From Malachius bipustulatus (lineage: Eukaryota > Arthropoda > Insecta > Coleoptera > Melyridae), in contig OU342630.1 in NCBI GenBank assembly GCA_910589415.1, positions 21,981,867 to 22,045,866 on the forward strand: 64,000 bases of DNA, read 5' to 3'. Numbering within the stretch: the stretch's first letter is position 1; each line of letters opens with the position of its first letter. Of this stretch, positions 29,850-42,000 are shown in pieces. Both the position numbers and the translations under genes were made by a program. The notes below the pieces were generated by a model. The model did no database searches. It was not told the DNA's origin and was given only the letters and a program-made list of their open reading frames with translations.

Positions 29850-32800
29850 ATGAGCGACCGGGAGGACGACGAAGACGAAGACCAGCAGCAGGACGGGGCC
29901 GGCAACTTATCAACGGGCGATAGCGGTGAGTACATATTGAGATATCCGCTATCGGCCTCGTTTCAGTGCTCGGTTTGCATGCCTGTCGAAAGAACTTACA
30001 AACGACATGGAGATTTATCGAAGCACGTACGCAGATACCATCTCAAAATTATTAAATTTCAATGCCGGGGATGCGACCTGCTTTTCGACACAATAAAGGC
30101 ATGCAAACTCCATCAAAGCCGAGCACTGAATTGTAAGAACCTCGAGGCCTCACCTGCACCCGTGCCCCCGCCCGTTCCACCGGGAGCACTTAGAATGCGC
30201 CGGCCGGCATATCATCGTCGCCGGCCTGGCTCCCCGGAGGTGACCGCCACTGCTCCTCCGCATGTTCCCGGCCCGGAGGACGTGAGGTTGCCAGTAGACG
30301 AGCGTCCTCCCGCTTCACCACTGACACCAGCCGAAGAGGGGCTGCCAATCACGATAGTCACGGCGGCCGTCGTCCACCAGCGACCAGAATCACCCCAGAG
30401 GCGGCGTCTCCGACCACGCGTTCCGGCCGGGGCGCCTCTCGACGACATGGCAGCTCCCGAGTCACCCGATGAAGCCCCCGCATCCCCCGACGTAGCATTC
30501 GGCACGCCACCCGACCATCTGGGTGGCCTCGCCTCGCCATTGGGACCACGGCGACCACAACAGCTCTTCCCGGCCCGGCAGTCCGACCAGGATGACATCA
30601 TCGTGGTGCCCTCCCCCGCAGCATCCTCCAGGGCGTCACCACCACCGTTCACCACGCCCCCCGCACCACCAAGGGAGGCCACTGCCCCCACCTCGCCGCC
30701 GGCTGGCCTCCGGAGCGACCTCGTGGAGCCTACCCTTTCTGCTCCAGAGGAAAACCTGCCGGAGGAGAACGCTGGTCAGCGGCGATGGGTGCCACGCTTC
30801 CGGCAGCTCGACAACATCGAGGACTTCGAGGCCGCCCTGGAGGAGCTGATGAACACAGTCAGGGAGGCGGCGCGCGGTCGTGGAGATCGGCAGGGAGATG
30901 CACGGCGGCAGTCACAACAACAGCCGCCGCCGCCCCCACCACAACAGCATCCCCGACCCCAGCGAGAGCCGAACCACCGCGCGCCGCCGGCGAGAGACCA
31001 GCGACGTCAGCGAGCACCCCGCTACGACGCCCAGGCGGCGTCGAGAATCCAGAAAATGTACCGCCAGGATAGACCGCGCGCTTTTAGGGAGGTAGCGGAG
31101 GGTAACTCCCCATACTGTAATATCTCGGGCGGCCAATTATATAATCATTTTTACAGGGTTTACAGCGGCGAGGGAGGAGTCGAGGAGCCAGTGATTTCCA
31201 CCGATGTCCCGGCACCCCAGCCTGCACCAGCCGACGACCGAGACCCCCTGTCCGCCCCATTTACTCCTGCCGAAGTCTGGGCCCGACTGCGATTCTGCAG
31301 TAATAACGCCCCCGGCCCAGACGAAATCAGGTACGGAGTATGGAAGTTCGTGGATCCGGGAGCCAGGATCCTGAGCTCCATCTACAACACCGTGCACCGA
31401 TTGGGGCACATACCCAGACAGTGGGGCAGGTCGAAAACGGTGCTGATTTACAAGAAGGGCGATCGGAATGCCGTGGAGAACTGGCGCCCGATCGCTCTCA
31501 GCAGCACCATCGCCAAGTTGTACGCCTCCGTACAGGCCCGTCGTTTGGGAGAGTGGGCTGATCGACATGGCAGGATCTCTAAACATCAAAAGGGATTCAT
31601 GCCTGTCGACGGCTGTGCGGAACACAACTTTATTCTGCAGGCGGCCATAACAGAGGCCAAACGAACGCGGAGGTCCTGCTACGTGGCGTGGCTGGACCTG
31701 ACCAATGCGTTCGGATCGATCCCGCACAGCACCATTTATCGGTCACTCTCCTGGGCCGGCTTGGCTCCCGCCTCCATCGAACTGGTGCGGAGGCTGTACA
31801 CCAACAACACCACGGCGATACGGTGCAGGGAGGGAACGACGGAGGAAATACCCATCCTATCTGGAGTCCGGCAGGGGTGCCCCCTCTCGCCGATCATCTT
31901 TAACCTGGCCCTTGAGCCGCTCCTGCGGGCGGTCCACTCTTTGGATGTGGGCTGTCCCGTTGCATCGGAGCGTTTCGGCGTCTTGGCATACGCCGATGAC
32001 CTTGCGCTTCTCGCCAGGACTCCAGAGGGCCTCCAGACGGCCTTGGACACGGCGTGCCGTCTGGCACGTGCGGCCGGCCTCCGTTTCAACCCCCGAAAAT
32101 GTGCCACGCTCCATGTAGATGGTGTCCACAGGGATGCCGCCCCAACCACGTTCCAATTGTCCGGGACGCAATTACGCGCCCTGGACCGGAACGGGGTCTA
32201 CGACCATCTCGGCATCCCAACCGGCGTCCACACAGCCCCGTCGGCCTTGGGAGTTTTGGAGAAAATGTCTGCCTGGACGTCCAGGATTGATGAATCACTC
32301 CTGGCCCCCTGGCAGAAGTTCGACGCCGTTAACACTTTCGTGTTACCTTCGGTGTCCTTTCATCTGCGTAACGGCGTCGTTCCCAAGGCCGCCCTCAACG
32401 ACTTCGACAAGACCCTGAAGCGTTGTGGGAAACGGTGGCTGAGCCTCCCGCAGCGAGCGAGCGTCGAGCCGCTTTATATGTCCTGCCGTGCAGGGGGAAT
32501 GGGCCTGACTCCGCTGGGCCAACTGGCGGACATATGCGCTGTAGCGCACGGCCATTCCCTGCTCAACTCGCCCCATCTGGGTGAGCTGTGCCGGCGGATG
32601 CTGCGGGGGGTGGTTAGTCGGAGAATCCGACGACCAGCGGAACCGAGAGATGTGGCCGGCTTCCTCAACGGGGAAATGAGTGGCGACTTCATGAACGAGA
32701 CGACGGACCCCACCAACACCTGGTCCCGTCTCAGAGTCGCCACCAAAAAGCTTAAGACCAAGCTGGGCCTCGGATGGGTCGCAGCCGAGGGAGACAGAGT

Positions 32801-33632
32801 TCAGCTCCAGCTGAACGGGTCGCCGCTAAAGACCGGCGGCGTCGAGACCGCGCTAAGAGCTGCGCTGCGGGAGTTCTTCCGACAGCGACTCTTGGATAAG
32901 CCAGACCAGGGCAAAGTGTTTAGCGTTACCAGTGCCACCACTCCGCCAAACCATTTCACGCGGGGTGGCGCATTCACGCGCTTTGCTGACTGGCGGTTTA
33001 TCCACCGCGCCCGTCTCGGCTGCGTCCCCCTTAATAACGTGGCAAAGCGCTACCGACACCATCGCGCTGGCCACACCGAGGCCTGCAGGCGCTGCGGCTA
33101 CGCACAGGAAACGTTGCCGCACGTCTTGTGCCATTGTCCCCCGAACTTTAGAGCCGCCACCCTACGCCATGACGCCATCCTCGGGCGCCTGAGCAAGGCT
33201 ATGCGGGTCCCGGCCGGAGCGGAGGTCAGGGTCAATCGGACCGTGCCGGGTTGCGGGGAAAATCTCCGACCCGACCTGGTGGTCCTCGACCCTGTCCAGA
33301 AGCAGGCCATAATCGTTGACGTTACTGTCCCCTTTGAAAACGGTTACGCTGCATTTATTGCGGCGCGCCGTGAAAAGCGGGACAAGTACGCAAACATCGC
33401 CGACCACCTGCGAACCCAGGGCTACCAAGTTCACCTCGATGCTTTCATCGTCGGTGCCCTGGGTGGTTGGGACCCCGCAAATGAGCTCGTGCTCACCCGG
33501 CTTGGAATCGGGTGGCGGTACTCGAAGTTAATGAGGAAGCTAATGGCCTCGGACACCATAAAGTGGAGCAGGGACATGTATGTGGAACATATCGCTGGCC
33601 GACGACAATACCCGGAGCCGCAGGGGGTGTAG
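29850..33632 (+). CDS. Zinc-finger / RT / RLE protein, intact (subfamily B)
   Basis: A 1260-aa protein from ATG 29850 with YADD at 714-717. All zinc ligands and the RPD...VDVTVP endonuclease core are kept. Private changes are NHFTRGG for NHFMRGG upstream of the CCHC knuckle, a Met that is otherwise invariant in this window, and AEGDRVQL for AEGDGVQL. The RT half resembles E3 (EMSGDF), while the C-terminal part is almost the same as E13 (YSKLMRKL). Confidence 0.92.
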   Translation: MSDREDDEDEDQQQDGAGNLSTGDSGEYILRYPLSASFQCSVCMPVERTYKRHGDLSKHVRRYHLKIIKFQCRGCDLLFDTIKACKLHQSRALNCKNLEASPAPVPPPVPPGALRMRRPAYHRRRPGSPEVTATAPPHVPGPEDVRLPVDERPPASPLTPAEEGLPITIVTAAVVHQRPESPQRRRLRPRVPAGAPLDDMAAPESPDEAPASPDVAFGTPPDHLGGLASPLGPRRPQQLFPARQSDQDDIIVVPSPAASSRASPPPFTTPPAPPREATAPTSPPAGLRSDLVEPTLSAPEENLPEENAGQRRWVPRFRQLDNIEDFEAALEELMNTVREAARGRGDRQGDARRQSQQQPPPPPPQQHPRPQREPNHRAPPARDQRRQRAPRYDAQAASRIQKMYRQDRPRAFREVAEGNSPYCNISGGQLYNHFYRVYSGEGGVEEPVISTDVPAPQPAPADDRDPLSAPFTPAEVWARLRFCSNNAPGPDEIRYGVWKFVDPGARILSSIYNTVHRLGHIPRQWGRSKTVLIYKKGDRNAVENWRPIALSSTIAKLYASVQARRLGEWADRHGRISKHQKGFMPVDGCAEHNFILQAAITEAKRTRRSCYVAWLDLTNAFGSIPHSTIYRSLSWAGLAPASIELVRRLYTNNTTAIRCREGTTEEIPILSGVRQGCPLSPIIFNLALEPLLRAVHSLDVGCPVASERFGVLAYADDLALLARTPEGLQTALDTACRLARAAGLRFNPRKCATLHVDGVHRDAAPTTFQLSGTQLRALDRNGVYDHLGIPTGVHTAPSALGVLEKMSAWTSRIDESLLAPWQKFDAVNTFVLPSVSFHLRNGVVPKAALNDFDKTLKRCGKRWLSLPQRASVEPLYMSCRAGGMGLTPLGQLADICAVAHGHSLLNSPHLGELCRRMLRGVVSRRIRRPAEPRDVAGFLNGEMSGDFMNETTDPTNTWSRLRVATKKLKTKLGLGWVAAEGDRVQLQLNGSPLKTGGVETALRAALREFFRQRLLDKPDQGKVFSVTSATTPPNHFTRGGAFTRFADWRFIHRARLGCVPLNNVAKRYRHHRAGHTEACRRCGYAQETLPHVLCHCPPNFRAATLRHDAILGRLSKAMRVPAGAEVRVNRTVPGCGENLRPDLVVLDPVQKQAIIVDVTVPFENGYAAFIAARREKRDKYANIADHLRTQGYQVHLDAFIVGALGGWDPANELVLTRLGIGWRYSKLMRKLMASDTIKWSRDMYVEHIAGRRQYPEPQGV

Positions 33633-34171
33633 ACACACGTTGGCCGCCCGAGACAAAGGGGGTGCCGATCTCTTTTTAAATTGTTGTGTAGTGTGATTTA
33701 TTTGGTGCTGTAGTGTCTGTTTTATATTTTTTATACTATTATATTATGATTCAGATTACCTGTTATATGTATCCAAACACCATTTTAATTTTATCACGCG
33801 CTTGTACTGATTGTTGTTATTTTATTTATACTTATACATTTTTATCTCTACACTTTTATATAATTTTAACCTGAACAACAGTGCTGTGATATTTATTTAC
33901 TGAACTTTAATCTGTGATACTATTTATAACATCTTTACCTAGTCGTTTTAATTAAATGTCTTTATATTTTTAACTGTGCTGTGTTTTATGTATTTTAACT
34001 ACTCTGTATATGTAATATTTTATTTTTTAGACTAGGCTAGGTAATCTATTAATTAAGTTCTGTGCAATATTTAAGTCTCACATGTAAATAACCACCCCAT
34101 AGGGGCCAAATATTTGTATTTAATTAAGGATACTATACTGTGTATGCAAAATAATTTGCTAATAAAGGTTA
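33633..34171 (+). other. E7 3' UTR (B2 type)
   Basis: CCCC (34095-34098) / GGGG (34102-34105), GCAAA/TTTGC hairpin 34146-34159, and AATAAA at 34161-34166. Confidence 0.85.
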
Positions 34172-34319
34172 ATCTGTTCTTATCAGCTTAATATCTGATA
34201 CGCCCCACATGTGGGGCCAGTATATTAATCTTGTTTTTGGGACTGGACAGAGGCTCGGGGCTTGCTCCACCTCCGTCACGGGTCGGCCCGGTATTGCAGT
34301 ACCGCCGGGATTGGCCCAC
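34172..34319 (+). ncRNA. U2: U2 snRNA 3' fragment 8 (partial)
   Basis: 148 bp with G at nt 70. Confidence 0.93.
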
Positions 34320-34528
34320 TTTTTAACAATCTAAAGTGACATTTTATATAGTTATAACACCGTCCAGTTCCAATCGAGAAGCGATTAGAAAAGTATTAAA
34401 CGGGCCAGAAACTCCACGAACAAAAATTCGGAGTTTCTAAATTTGACCATCCCCACGCCACGTATGAGACGGACATCTGACACCGACACCAGTGGACCAC
34501 TGACCAGTGCCGCTAACCACCATCAAGA
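34320..34528 (+). promoter_or_regulatory. E8 leader with antisense-U2 blocks and hairpin
   Basis: GTCCAGTTCC (34362-34371). CGAGAAGCGAT (34375-34385) is an 11-nt exact antisense match to the U2 5' end, the longest seen. Hairpin AGAAACTCC (34407-34415) / GGAGTTTCT (34430-34438). Confidence 0.7.
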
Positions 34529-37500
34529 ATGAGCGACCGGGAGGACGAAGACCAGCAGCAGAACGGTGACGGGGCCGGCAACTTATCAACGGGCGATAGC
34601 GGTGAGTACGTATTGAGATATCCGCTATCGGCCTCGTTTCAATGCTCGGTCTGCATGCCTGTGGAAAGAACCTATAGACGACATGGCGACTTATCGAAAC
34701 ACGTCCGCCGATATCACCTCAAGACAATTAAATTTCAATGTCGCGGATGTGATTTATTATTTGATACGATAAAGGCATGCAAACTCCACCAGAGCCGAGC
34801 ATTGAACTGCAGGAACCTCGAGGCCTCACCTGCACCCGTGCCCCCGCCCGTTCCACCGGGAGCACTTCGAATGCGCCGGCCGGCATATCATCGCCGCCGG
34901 CCCGGTTCCCCGGAGATAATTGCCCCCGCTTCTCCGCATGTTCCCGGCCCGGAGAATGTGAGGTTGTCGCCAATGGATGAACGTCCTCCCGGTTCACCAC
35001 TGACACCGATGGAACAAGGGCTGCCAACAGCGGTGGTCACGACGGCTGTTATCCACCAACAGCAGGAATCACCCGAGAGGCGGCGTCTCCGACCACGCAT
35101 TCCGGCCGGTGCGCCCCTCGACAACATTGCAGCAGTTGGAGCCCCCGAGTCGCCCGATACAGCTCCCGCATCCCCAGAGGCAGCATTCGGGACGCCACCT
35201 GACCATCTGGGTGGCCTTGCATCGCCGCCGAGACCACGACGACGGCCACAGCAGCCCGAAGAGGATGCCATCACCGTGGTGCCCGCCTCCGCAACACCAG
35301 TAGCCGCCGCACCCTCCACAACGCCACCCCGGACCGACCTCATGGAGCCAACCCTTCCTGCCCCCGAGGAAGGTCTGCCGGAGGAGAATGCGAACCAGCG
35401 GCTATGGGTACCACGCCTCGAGGGAGTCAGCGATGCCGAGGAGTTCGAGGCCATGCTGGATGACCTGATCAGCGCGGTCAGAGAGGTTGCACGGCGTCGT
35501 GGAGACCAGCAAGACCGGCCGCAGCCGCAACCACCACGGCAACAAAACCGCCCCCTCCAGCCGGCGACAAACCATCAACGCCGGCGGGGGCCTCGCTACG
35601 ACGCCCAAGCAGCCTCCAGGATCCAAAAACTGTACCGGCAGGATCGGCCTCGAGCAGTCAGGGAAGTAGTGGAGGGTGACTCCCCTTATTGTAATATCTC
35701 TGGCCGCCGCCTATTCGATCATTTTTCCAGGGTCTGCAGCGACGGGGGAAGGGTCGCCGAGCCGGTGGTGATTCCACCCGATGTGCCCACACCGGAGCCC
35801 GTTCCGGAAGACGACACAGACCCACTGTCTGCCCCCTTTACCCCGGCCGAGGTCTGGGCGAGGCTGCGTTTCTGCAGCAACAATGCCCCCGGCCCGGACG
35901 AGATCAGATACGGCCTCTGGAAGTATTTTGATCCGGGCGCGAGGGTGTTGTGCTCAGTTTACAACACCGTGCATCGGCTGGGGCACGTCCCAAGTCAGTG
36001 GGGAAAATCCAGGACGGTGCTCATATTCAAGAAGGGCGATAGGGACTCCGTCGATAGCTGGAGACCCATCGCCCTGAGCAGCACCGTCGCCAAATTGTAC
36101 GCCTCCGTACTGGCCCGTCGTTTGGGGGAGTGGGCTAGTCGACACGGCAGGATCTCCAAATCCCAGAAGGGATTCATGCCTGTCGACGGCTGTGCGGAGC
36201 ATAATTTTATCTTGCAGGCCGCCATCATGGAGGCCAGGCGATCGCGAAAGTCTTGCTGCGTTGCGTGGCTCGACCTGACCAACGCGTTTGGCTCCATTCC
36301 GCACAGCACCATTTACCAGTCCCTCTCCTGGGCCGGTCTGGCTCCCGCCTCCATAGACTTGGTGCGGAGGCTGTACCTAAATAACACCACGGCGATCAGG
36401 TGCCAAGACGGATGGACGGAGGATATCCCAATATCATCTGGGGTCCGCCAGGGGTGCCCACTGTCCCCCATCATTTTTAACCTCGCTCTGGAGCCACTCC
36501 TGCGGGCTGTTCACGCTCTGGACGTGGGCTGTCCCGTTGCTTCGGAGCGATTCGGCGTCCTTGCTTACGCCGACGATCTGGCACTCCTGGCCAGGACTCC
36601 GGAGGGACTCCAGTCGGCTCTCAATACGGCGTGCCGTTTGGCACGTGCGACCGGCCTCCGCTTCAACCCCAAAAAATGCTCCACCCTACACGTGGATGGT
36701 GTCAATCGGGATGCCGCCCCCACCGCCTTCCATTTGTCCGGGACGCAATTAAGCGTCTTGGATCGGAACGGCGTATACAATCATCTCGGTATCCCAACCG
36801 GGCTGTACACGGCCCCGTCAGCCTTGGGAGTAGTTGATAAAATGTCTGCCTGGACCACCAGGATTGACCAGTCACTCCTGGCTCCATGGCAGAAATTCGA
36901 CGCCATTAACGCCTTCGTGCTGCCCTCGGTGGCATTCCACCTACGAAATGGCGTCGTTCCCAAGGCCGCCCTCAACGACTTCGACAAGACCCTGAAGCGT
37001 TGTGGGAAACGGTGGCTGAGCCTCCCGGCTGAGCCTCCCGCAGAGAGCGAGCGTTGAGCCGCTCTACATGGACTGCCGCGCAGGGGGAATGGGCCTGATG
37101 CCGCTGGGGATACTGGCGGACATCTGCGCAGTGGCGCACGGCCATTCCCTGCTCAACTCCAACAATCTGAGTGAGCTGTGCAGGCGCATGCTGCGGGGGG
37201 TTGTGACCCGGAGGATCCGACGGGGAGCGGAGCCCAAGGACATGGCCGGCTTCCTCAACGGGGACATGAGTGGCGACTTCATCAACGAGACGACGGACCC
37301 TAGCAACATCTGGTCCCGTCTCAGAGTCGCCACCAAGAAACTCAGGACCAAGCTGGGTCTCGAATGGGTCGCAGCAGGAGACGGCGTTCAGCTTCGGCTG
37401 AACGGGTCCCCGCTAAAAACAGGCAGCGTGGAGACCGCGCTGAGAGCTGCGTTGCGGGAATTTTTCCGCCAGCAGCTACTCGGTAAACCCGACCAGGGCA

Positions 37501-38210
37501 AGGTGTTCAGCGTCACGAGCGCCACCACTCCGCCAAACCATTTTATGCGGGGTGGCTCGTTCACGCGCTTTGCCGACTGGCGGTTTATCCACCGCGCCCG
37601 TCTCGGCTGCGTCCCGCTTAACAGCGTGGCCAGGCGCTACCGACACCATCGCGCCGGCCACACCGAGACCTGCAGGCGTTGCGGCTACGCGCAAGAGACG
37701 CTGCCGCACGTCCTGTGTCACTGTCCCCCTCACCTGAGAGCCGCCACCCTACGCCACGATGCCATTTTAGCCCGGCTGAGCAAGGCTATGCGGGTCCCCG
37801 CGAGAGCTGAGGTCAGGGTCAATCGGACCGTGCCGGGTTGCGGGGAAAATCTCCGACCCGACCTGGTGGTCCTGGATCCTGTCCAACAGCGGGCCGTGAT
37901 CGTAGACGTCACAGTCCCCTTCGAAAACCGGTACGCCGCCTTCACGGCGGCTCGCCGAGAGAAGCGGGACAAGTACGCCGGCATCGCGGAACATCTGCGA
38001 GCCCAGGGCTACAACGTCTTCCTCGACGCTTTTATCGTCGGTGCCCTGGGTGGCTGGGACCCCGCCAACGACCTTGTCCTCGGCAGGCTCGGCATTGGGT
38101 GGCGGTACTCCAGGCTCATGAGGAAGCTTATGGCGTCTGACACCATTAGGTGGAGCAGGGACATTTATGTGGAACACATCACTGGCCGGCGGCAGTACCC
38201 GGAGCTGTAG
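34529..38210 (+). pseudogene. RLE retrotransposon ORF broken by 13-bp duplication (subfamily A)
   Basis: The first frame (34529-37057, 842 aa) contains fingers, linker and the RT palm with YADD at 680-683. GGCTGAGCCTCCC (37014-37026) is repeated at 37027-37039, shifting the frame at about codon 833 in the thumb and ending 18 bases later. The CCHC knuckle and RLE remain open in the next frame to TAG 38208-38210. The truncated product would keep a complete RT palm but have no endonuclease. Collinear sequence elsewhere follows E9. Confidence 0.91.
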
Positions 38211-38746
38211 GGGGGAGGAGATCGGATCGGCAGGTGTTCCTGGAGCGGACCGCAATTTTTAAAGTGTTCTGGTGCTTGTAGTGTTAGTGTGTTTTATTGT
38301 ACATTCATTTTTTATATTATGTATTAGTTTATAAGATTAACTTTAATTTTAATCCGGTCATGTATTATATTTGTATCCAGCGCTCTTGTCATTGTTTTTT
38401 AACATTTTACTGTTTTTTTTTTTTATCTTATGACCCTTTACATCATTTTTATCTATTTATACAATTAGTCGTGCTGTGATAATAATGAACTATTCTCTGT
38501 GATATTTTTATAACACCTGCAGTCATGCCATTTTAATTATGTGTCTTTTATATTTTAACTGTACTGTCCTTATTTATAAATAACTTTTATTATACATTTT
38601 ATATTTTAGACTAGGCTAGACTGTATTAATTTTAGTTCATGTGATATGTAATTTTTAACATGTAATTACCATCTCCTCTAAGAGGCCACCTATTGTAGTA
38701 ATTTAAGGATTTATGTTTTGTATGCAAAATTTGCTAAATAAAGTTA
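38211..38746 (+). other. E8 3' UTR (A type)
   Basis: CCTC (38675-38678) / GAGG (38682-38685) with the loop changed to TAA. GCAAAATTTGC 38724-38734. AATAAA at 38737-38742. Confidence 0.85.
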
Positions 38747-38894
38747 ATCTGTTCTTATCAGCTTAATATCTGATACGCCCCACATGTGGGGCCAGTATAT
38801 TAATCTTGTTTTTGGGACTGGACAGAGGCTCGGGGCTTGCTCCACCTCCGTCACGGGTCGGCCCGGTATTGCAGTACCGCCGGGATTGGCCCAC
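38747..38894 (+). ncRNA. U2: U2 snRNA 3' fragment 9 (partial)
   Basis: 148 bp with G at nt 70. Confidence 0.93.
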
Positions 38895-39087
38895 TTTTTA
38901 ACAATCCAAAGTGGTTTTATTATTAATTAACACCGTCCAGTTCCATTAAAGGGAAGCGATTAAAGTACGACACGGGCTGGAGACTCCACGTCAAAATTCG
39001 GAGTCTCTAAATTCCACCATTACCATGCCCCATAAGACGGACATCTGACCTGACACCGACACCAGTGTACCGCAACCACCATCAAGA
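38895..39087 (+). promoter_or_regulatory. E9 leader with antisense-U2 blocks and hairpin
   Basis: GTCCAGTTCC (38935-38944), GGGAAGCGAT (38951-38960), and hairpin GAGACTCC (38980-38987) / GGAGTCTC (39000-39007), carrying the G-C pair in place of A-T. The 3'-box-like motif is AAAGTGG here. Confidence 0.7.
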
Positions 39088-42000
39088 ATGAGCGACCGGG
39101 AGGACGAAGACCAGCAGCAGAACGGTGACGGGGCCGGCAACTTATCAACGGGCGATAGCGGTGAGTACATATTGAGATATCCGCTATCGGCCTCGTTTCA
39201 ATGCTCGGTCTGCATGCCTGTGGAAAGAACCTATAGACGACATGGCGACTTATCGAAACACGTCCGCCGATATCACCTCAAGACAATTAAATTTCAATGT
39301 CGCGGATGTGATTTATTATTCGATACTATAAAGGCATGCAAACTCCACCAGAGCCGAGCATTGAACTGCAGGAACCTCGAGGCCTCACCTGCACCCGTGC
39401 CCCCGCCCGTTCCACCGGGAGCACTTCGAATGCGCCGGCCGGCATATCATCGCCGCCGGCCTGGCTCCCCGGAGATAATTGCCCCCGCTTCTCCGCATGT
39501 TCCCGGCCCGGAGAACGTGAGGTTGTCGCCAGTGGAAGAACGTCCTCCCGGCTCACCACTGACACCGATGGAACAAGGGCTGCCAACAGCGGTGGTCACG
39601 ACGGCTGTTATCCACCAACAGCAGGAATCACCTGAGAGGCGGCGTCTCCGACCACGCATTCCGGCCGGTGCGCCCCTCGACAACATTGCAGCCGTTGGAG
39701 CCCCCGAGTCGCCCGATACAGCTCCCGCATCCCCAGAGGCAGCATTCGGGACGCCACCTGACCATCTGGGTGGCCTTGCCTCGCCGCCGAGACCACGACG
39801 ACGGCCACAGCAGCCCGAAGAGGACGCCATCACCGTGGTGCCCGCCCCCGCAACACCAGTAGCCGCCGCACCCACCACAACGCCACCCCGGACCGACCTC
39901 ATGGAGCCAACCCTTCCTGCCCCCGAGGAAGGTCTGCCGGAGGAGAATGCGAACCAGCGGCTATGGGTACCACGCCTCGAGGGAGTCAGCGACGCCGAGG
40001 AGTTCGAGGCCATGCTGGATGACCTGATCAGCGCGGTCAGAGAGGTTGCACGGCATCGTGGAGACCAGCGAGACCGGCCGCAGCCGCAACCACCACGGCA
40101 ACAAAACCGCCCCCTCCAGCCGGCGACAAACCATCAACGCCGGCGGGGGCCTCGCTACGACGCCCAGGCAGCCTCCAGGATCCAAAAACTGTACCGGCAG
40201 GATCGGCCTCGAGCAGTCAGGGAAGTAGTGGAGGGTGACTCCCCTTATTGTAATATCTCTGGCCGCCGCTTATTCGATCATTTTTCCAGGGTCTGCAGCG
40301 ACGGGGGAAGGGTCGCCGAGCCGGTGGTGATTCCACCCGATGTGCCCACACCGGAGCCCGTTCCGGAAGACGACACAGACCCACTGTCTGCCCCCTTTAC
40401 CCCGGCCGAGGTCTGGGCGAGGCTGCGTTTCTGCAGCAACAATGCCCCCGGCCCGGACGAGATCAGATACGGCCTCTGGAAGTATTTTGATCCGGGCGCG
40501 AGGGTGTTGTGCTCAGTTTACAACACCGTGCATCGGCTGGGGCACGTCCCAAGTCAGTGGGGAAAATCCAGGACGGTGCTCATATTCAAGAAGGGCGATA
40601 GGGACTCCGTCGATAGCTGGAGACCCATCGCCCTGAGCAGCACCGTCGCCAAATTGTACGCCTCCGTACTGGCCCGTCGTTTGGGGGAGTGGGCTAGTCG
40701 ACACGGCAGGATCTCCAAATCCCAGAAGGGATTCATGCCTGTCGACGGCTGTGCGGAGCATAATTTTATCTTGCAGGCCGCCATCATGGAGGCCAGGCGA
40801 TCGCGAAAGTCTTGCTGCGTTGCGTGGCTCGACCTGACCAACGCGTTTGGCTCCATTCCGCACAGCACCATTTACCAGTTCCTCTCCTGGGCCGGTCTGG
40901 CTCCCGCCTCCATAGACTTGGTGCGGAGGCTGTACCTAAATAACACCACGGCGATCAGGTGCCAAGACGGATGGACGGAGGATATCCCAATATCATCTGG
41001 GGTCCGCCAGGGGTGCCCACTGTCCCCCATCATTTTTAACCTCGCTCTGGAGCCACTCCTGCGGGCTGTTCACGCTCTGGACGTGGGCTGTCCCGTTGCT
41101 TCGGAGCGATTCGGCGTCCTTGCTTACGCCGACGATCTGGCACTCCTGGCCAGGACTCCGGAGGGACTCCAGTCGGCTCTCAATACGGCGTGCCGTTTGG
41201 CACGTGCGGCCGGCCTCCGCTTCAACCCCAAAAAATGCTCCACCCTACACGTGGATGGTGTCAATCGGGATGCCGCCCCCACCGCCTTCCATTTGTCCGG
41301 GACGCAATTAAGCGTCTTGGATCGGAACGGCGTATACAATCATCTAGGTATCCCAACCGGGCTGTACACGGCCCCGTCGGCCTTGGGAGTAGTTGATAAA
41401 ATGTCTGCCTGGACCACCAGGATTGACCAGTCACTCCTGGCTCCATGGCAGAAATTCGACGCCATTAACGCCTTCGTGCTGCCCTCGGTGGCATTCCACC
41501 TACGAAATGGCGTCGTTCCCAAGGCCGCCCTCAACGACTTCGACAAGACCCTGAAGCGTTGTGGGAAACGGTGGCTGAGCCTCCCGCAGAGAGCGAGCGT
41601 TGAGCCGCTCTACATGGACTGCCGCGCAGGGGGAATGGGCCTGATGCCGCTGGGGATACTAGCGGACATCTGCGCAGTGGCGCACGGCCATTCCCTGCTC
41701 AACTCCAACAATCTGAGTGAGCTGTGCAGGCGCATGCTGCGGGGGGTTGTGACCCGGAGGATCCGACGGGGAGCGGAGCCCAAGGACATGGCCGGCTTCC
41801 TCAACGGGGACATGAGTGGCGACTTTATCAACGAGACGACGGACCCCAGCAACATCTGGTCCCGTCTCAGAGTCGCCACCAAGAAACTCAGAACCAAGCT
41901 GGGTCTCGAATGGGTCGCAGCAGGAGACGGCGTTCAGCTTCGGCTGAACGGGTCCCCGCTAAAAACAGGCAGCGTGGAGACCGCGCTGAGAGCTGCGTTG

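Larger units (their letters stand above)
29614..34171 (+). mobile_element. E7, subfamily B2 retrotransposon, full length
   Basis: Complete unit. The ORF is B type, but the 3' UTR is a different version (B2) shared with E10 and E13. Confidence 0.93.
34320..38746 (+). mobile_element. E8, subfamily A retrotransposon, frameshifted
   Basis: Full-length unit whose ORF carries a 13-bp tandem duplication. Confidence 0.93.
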
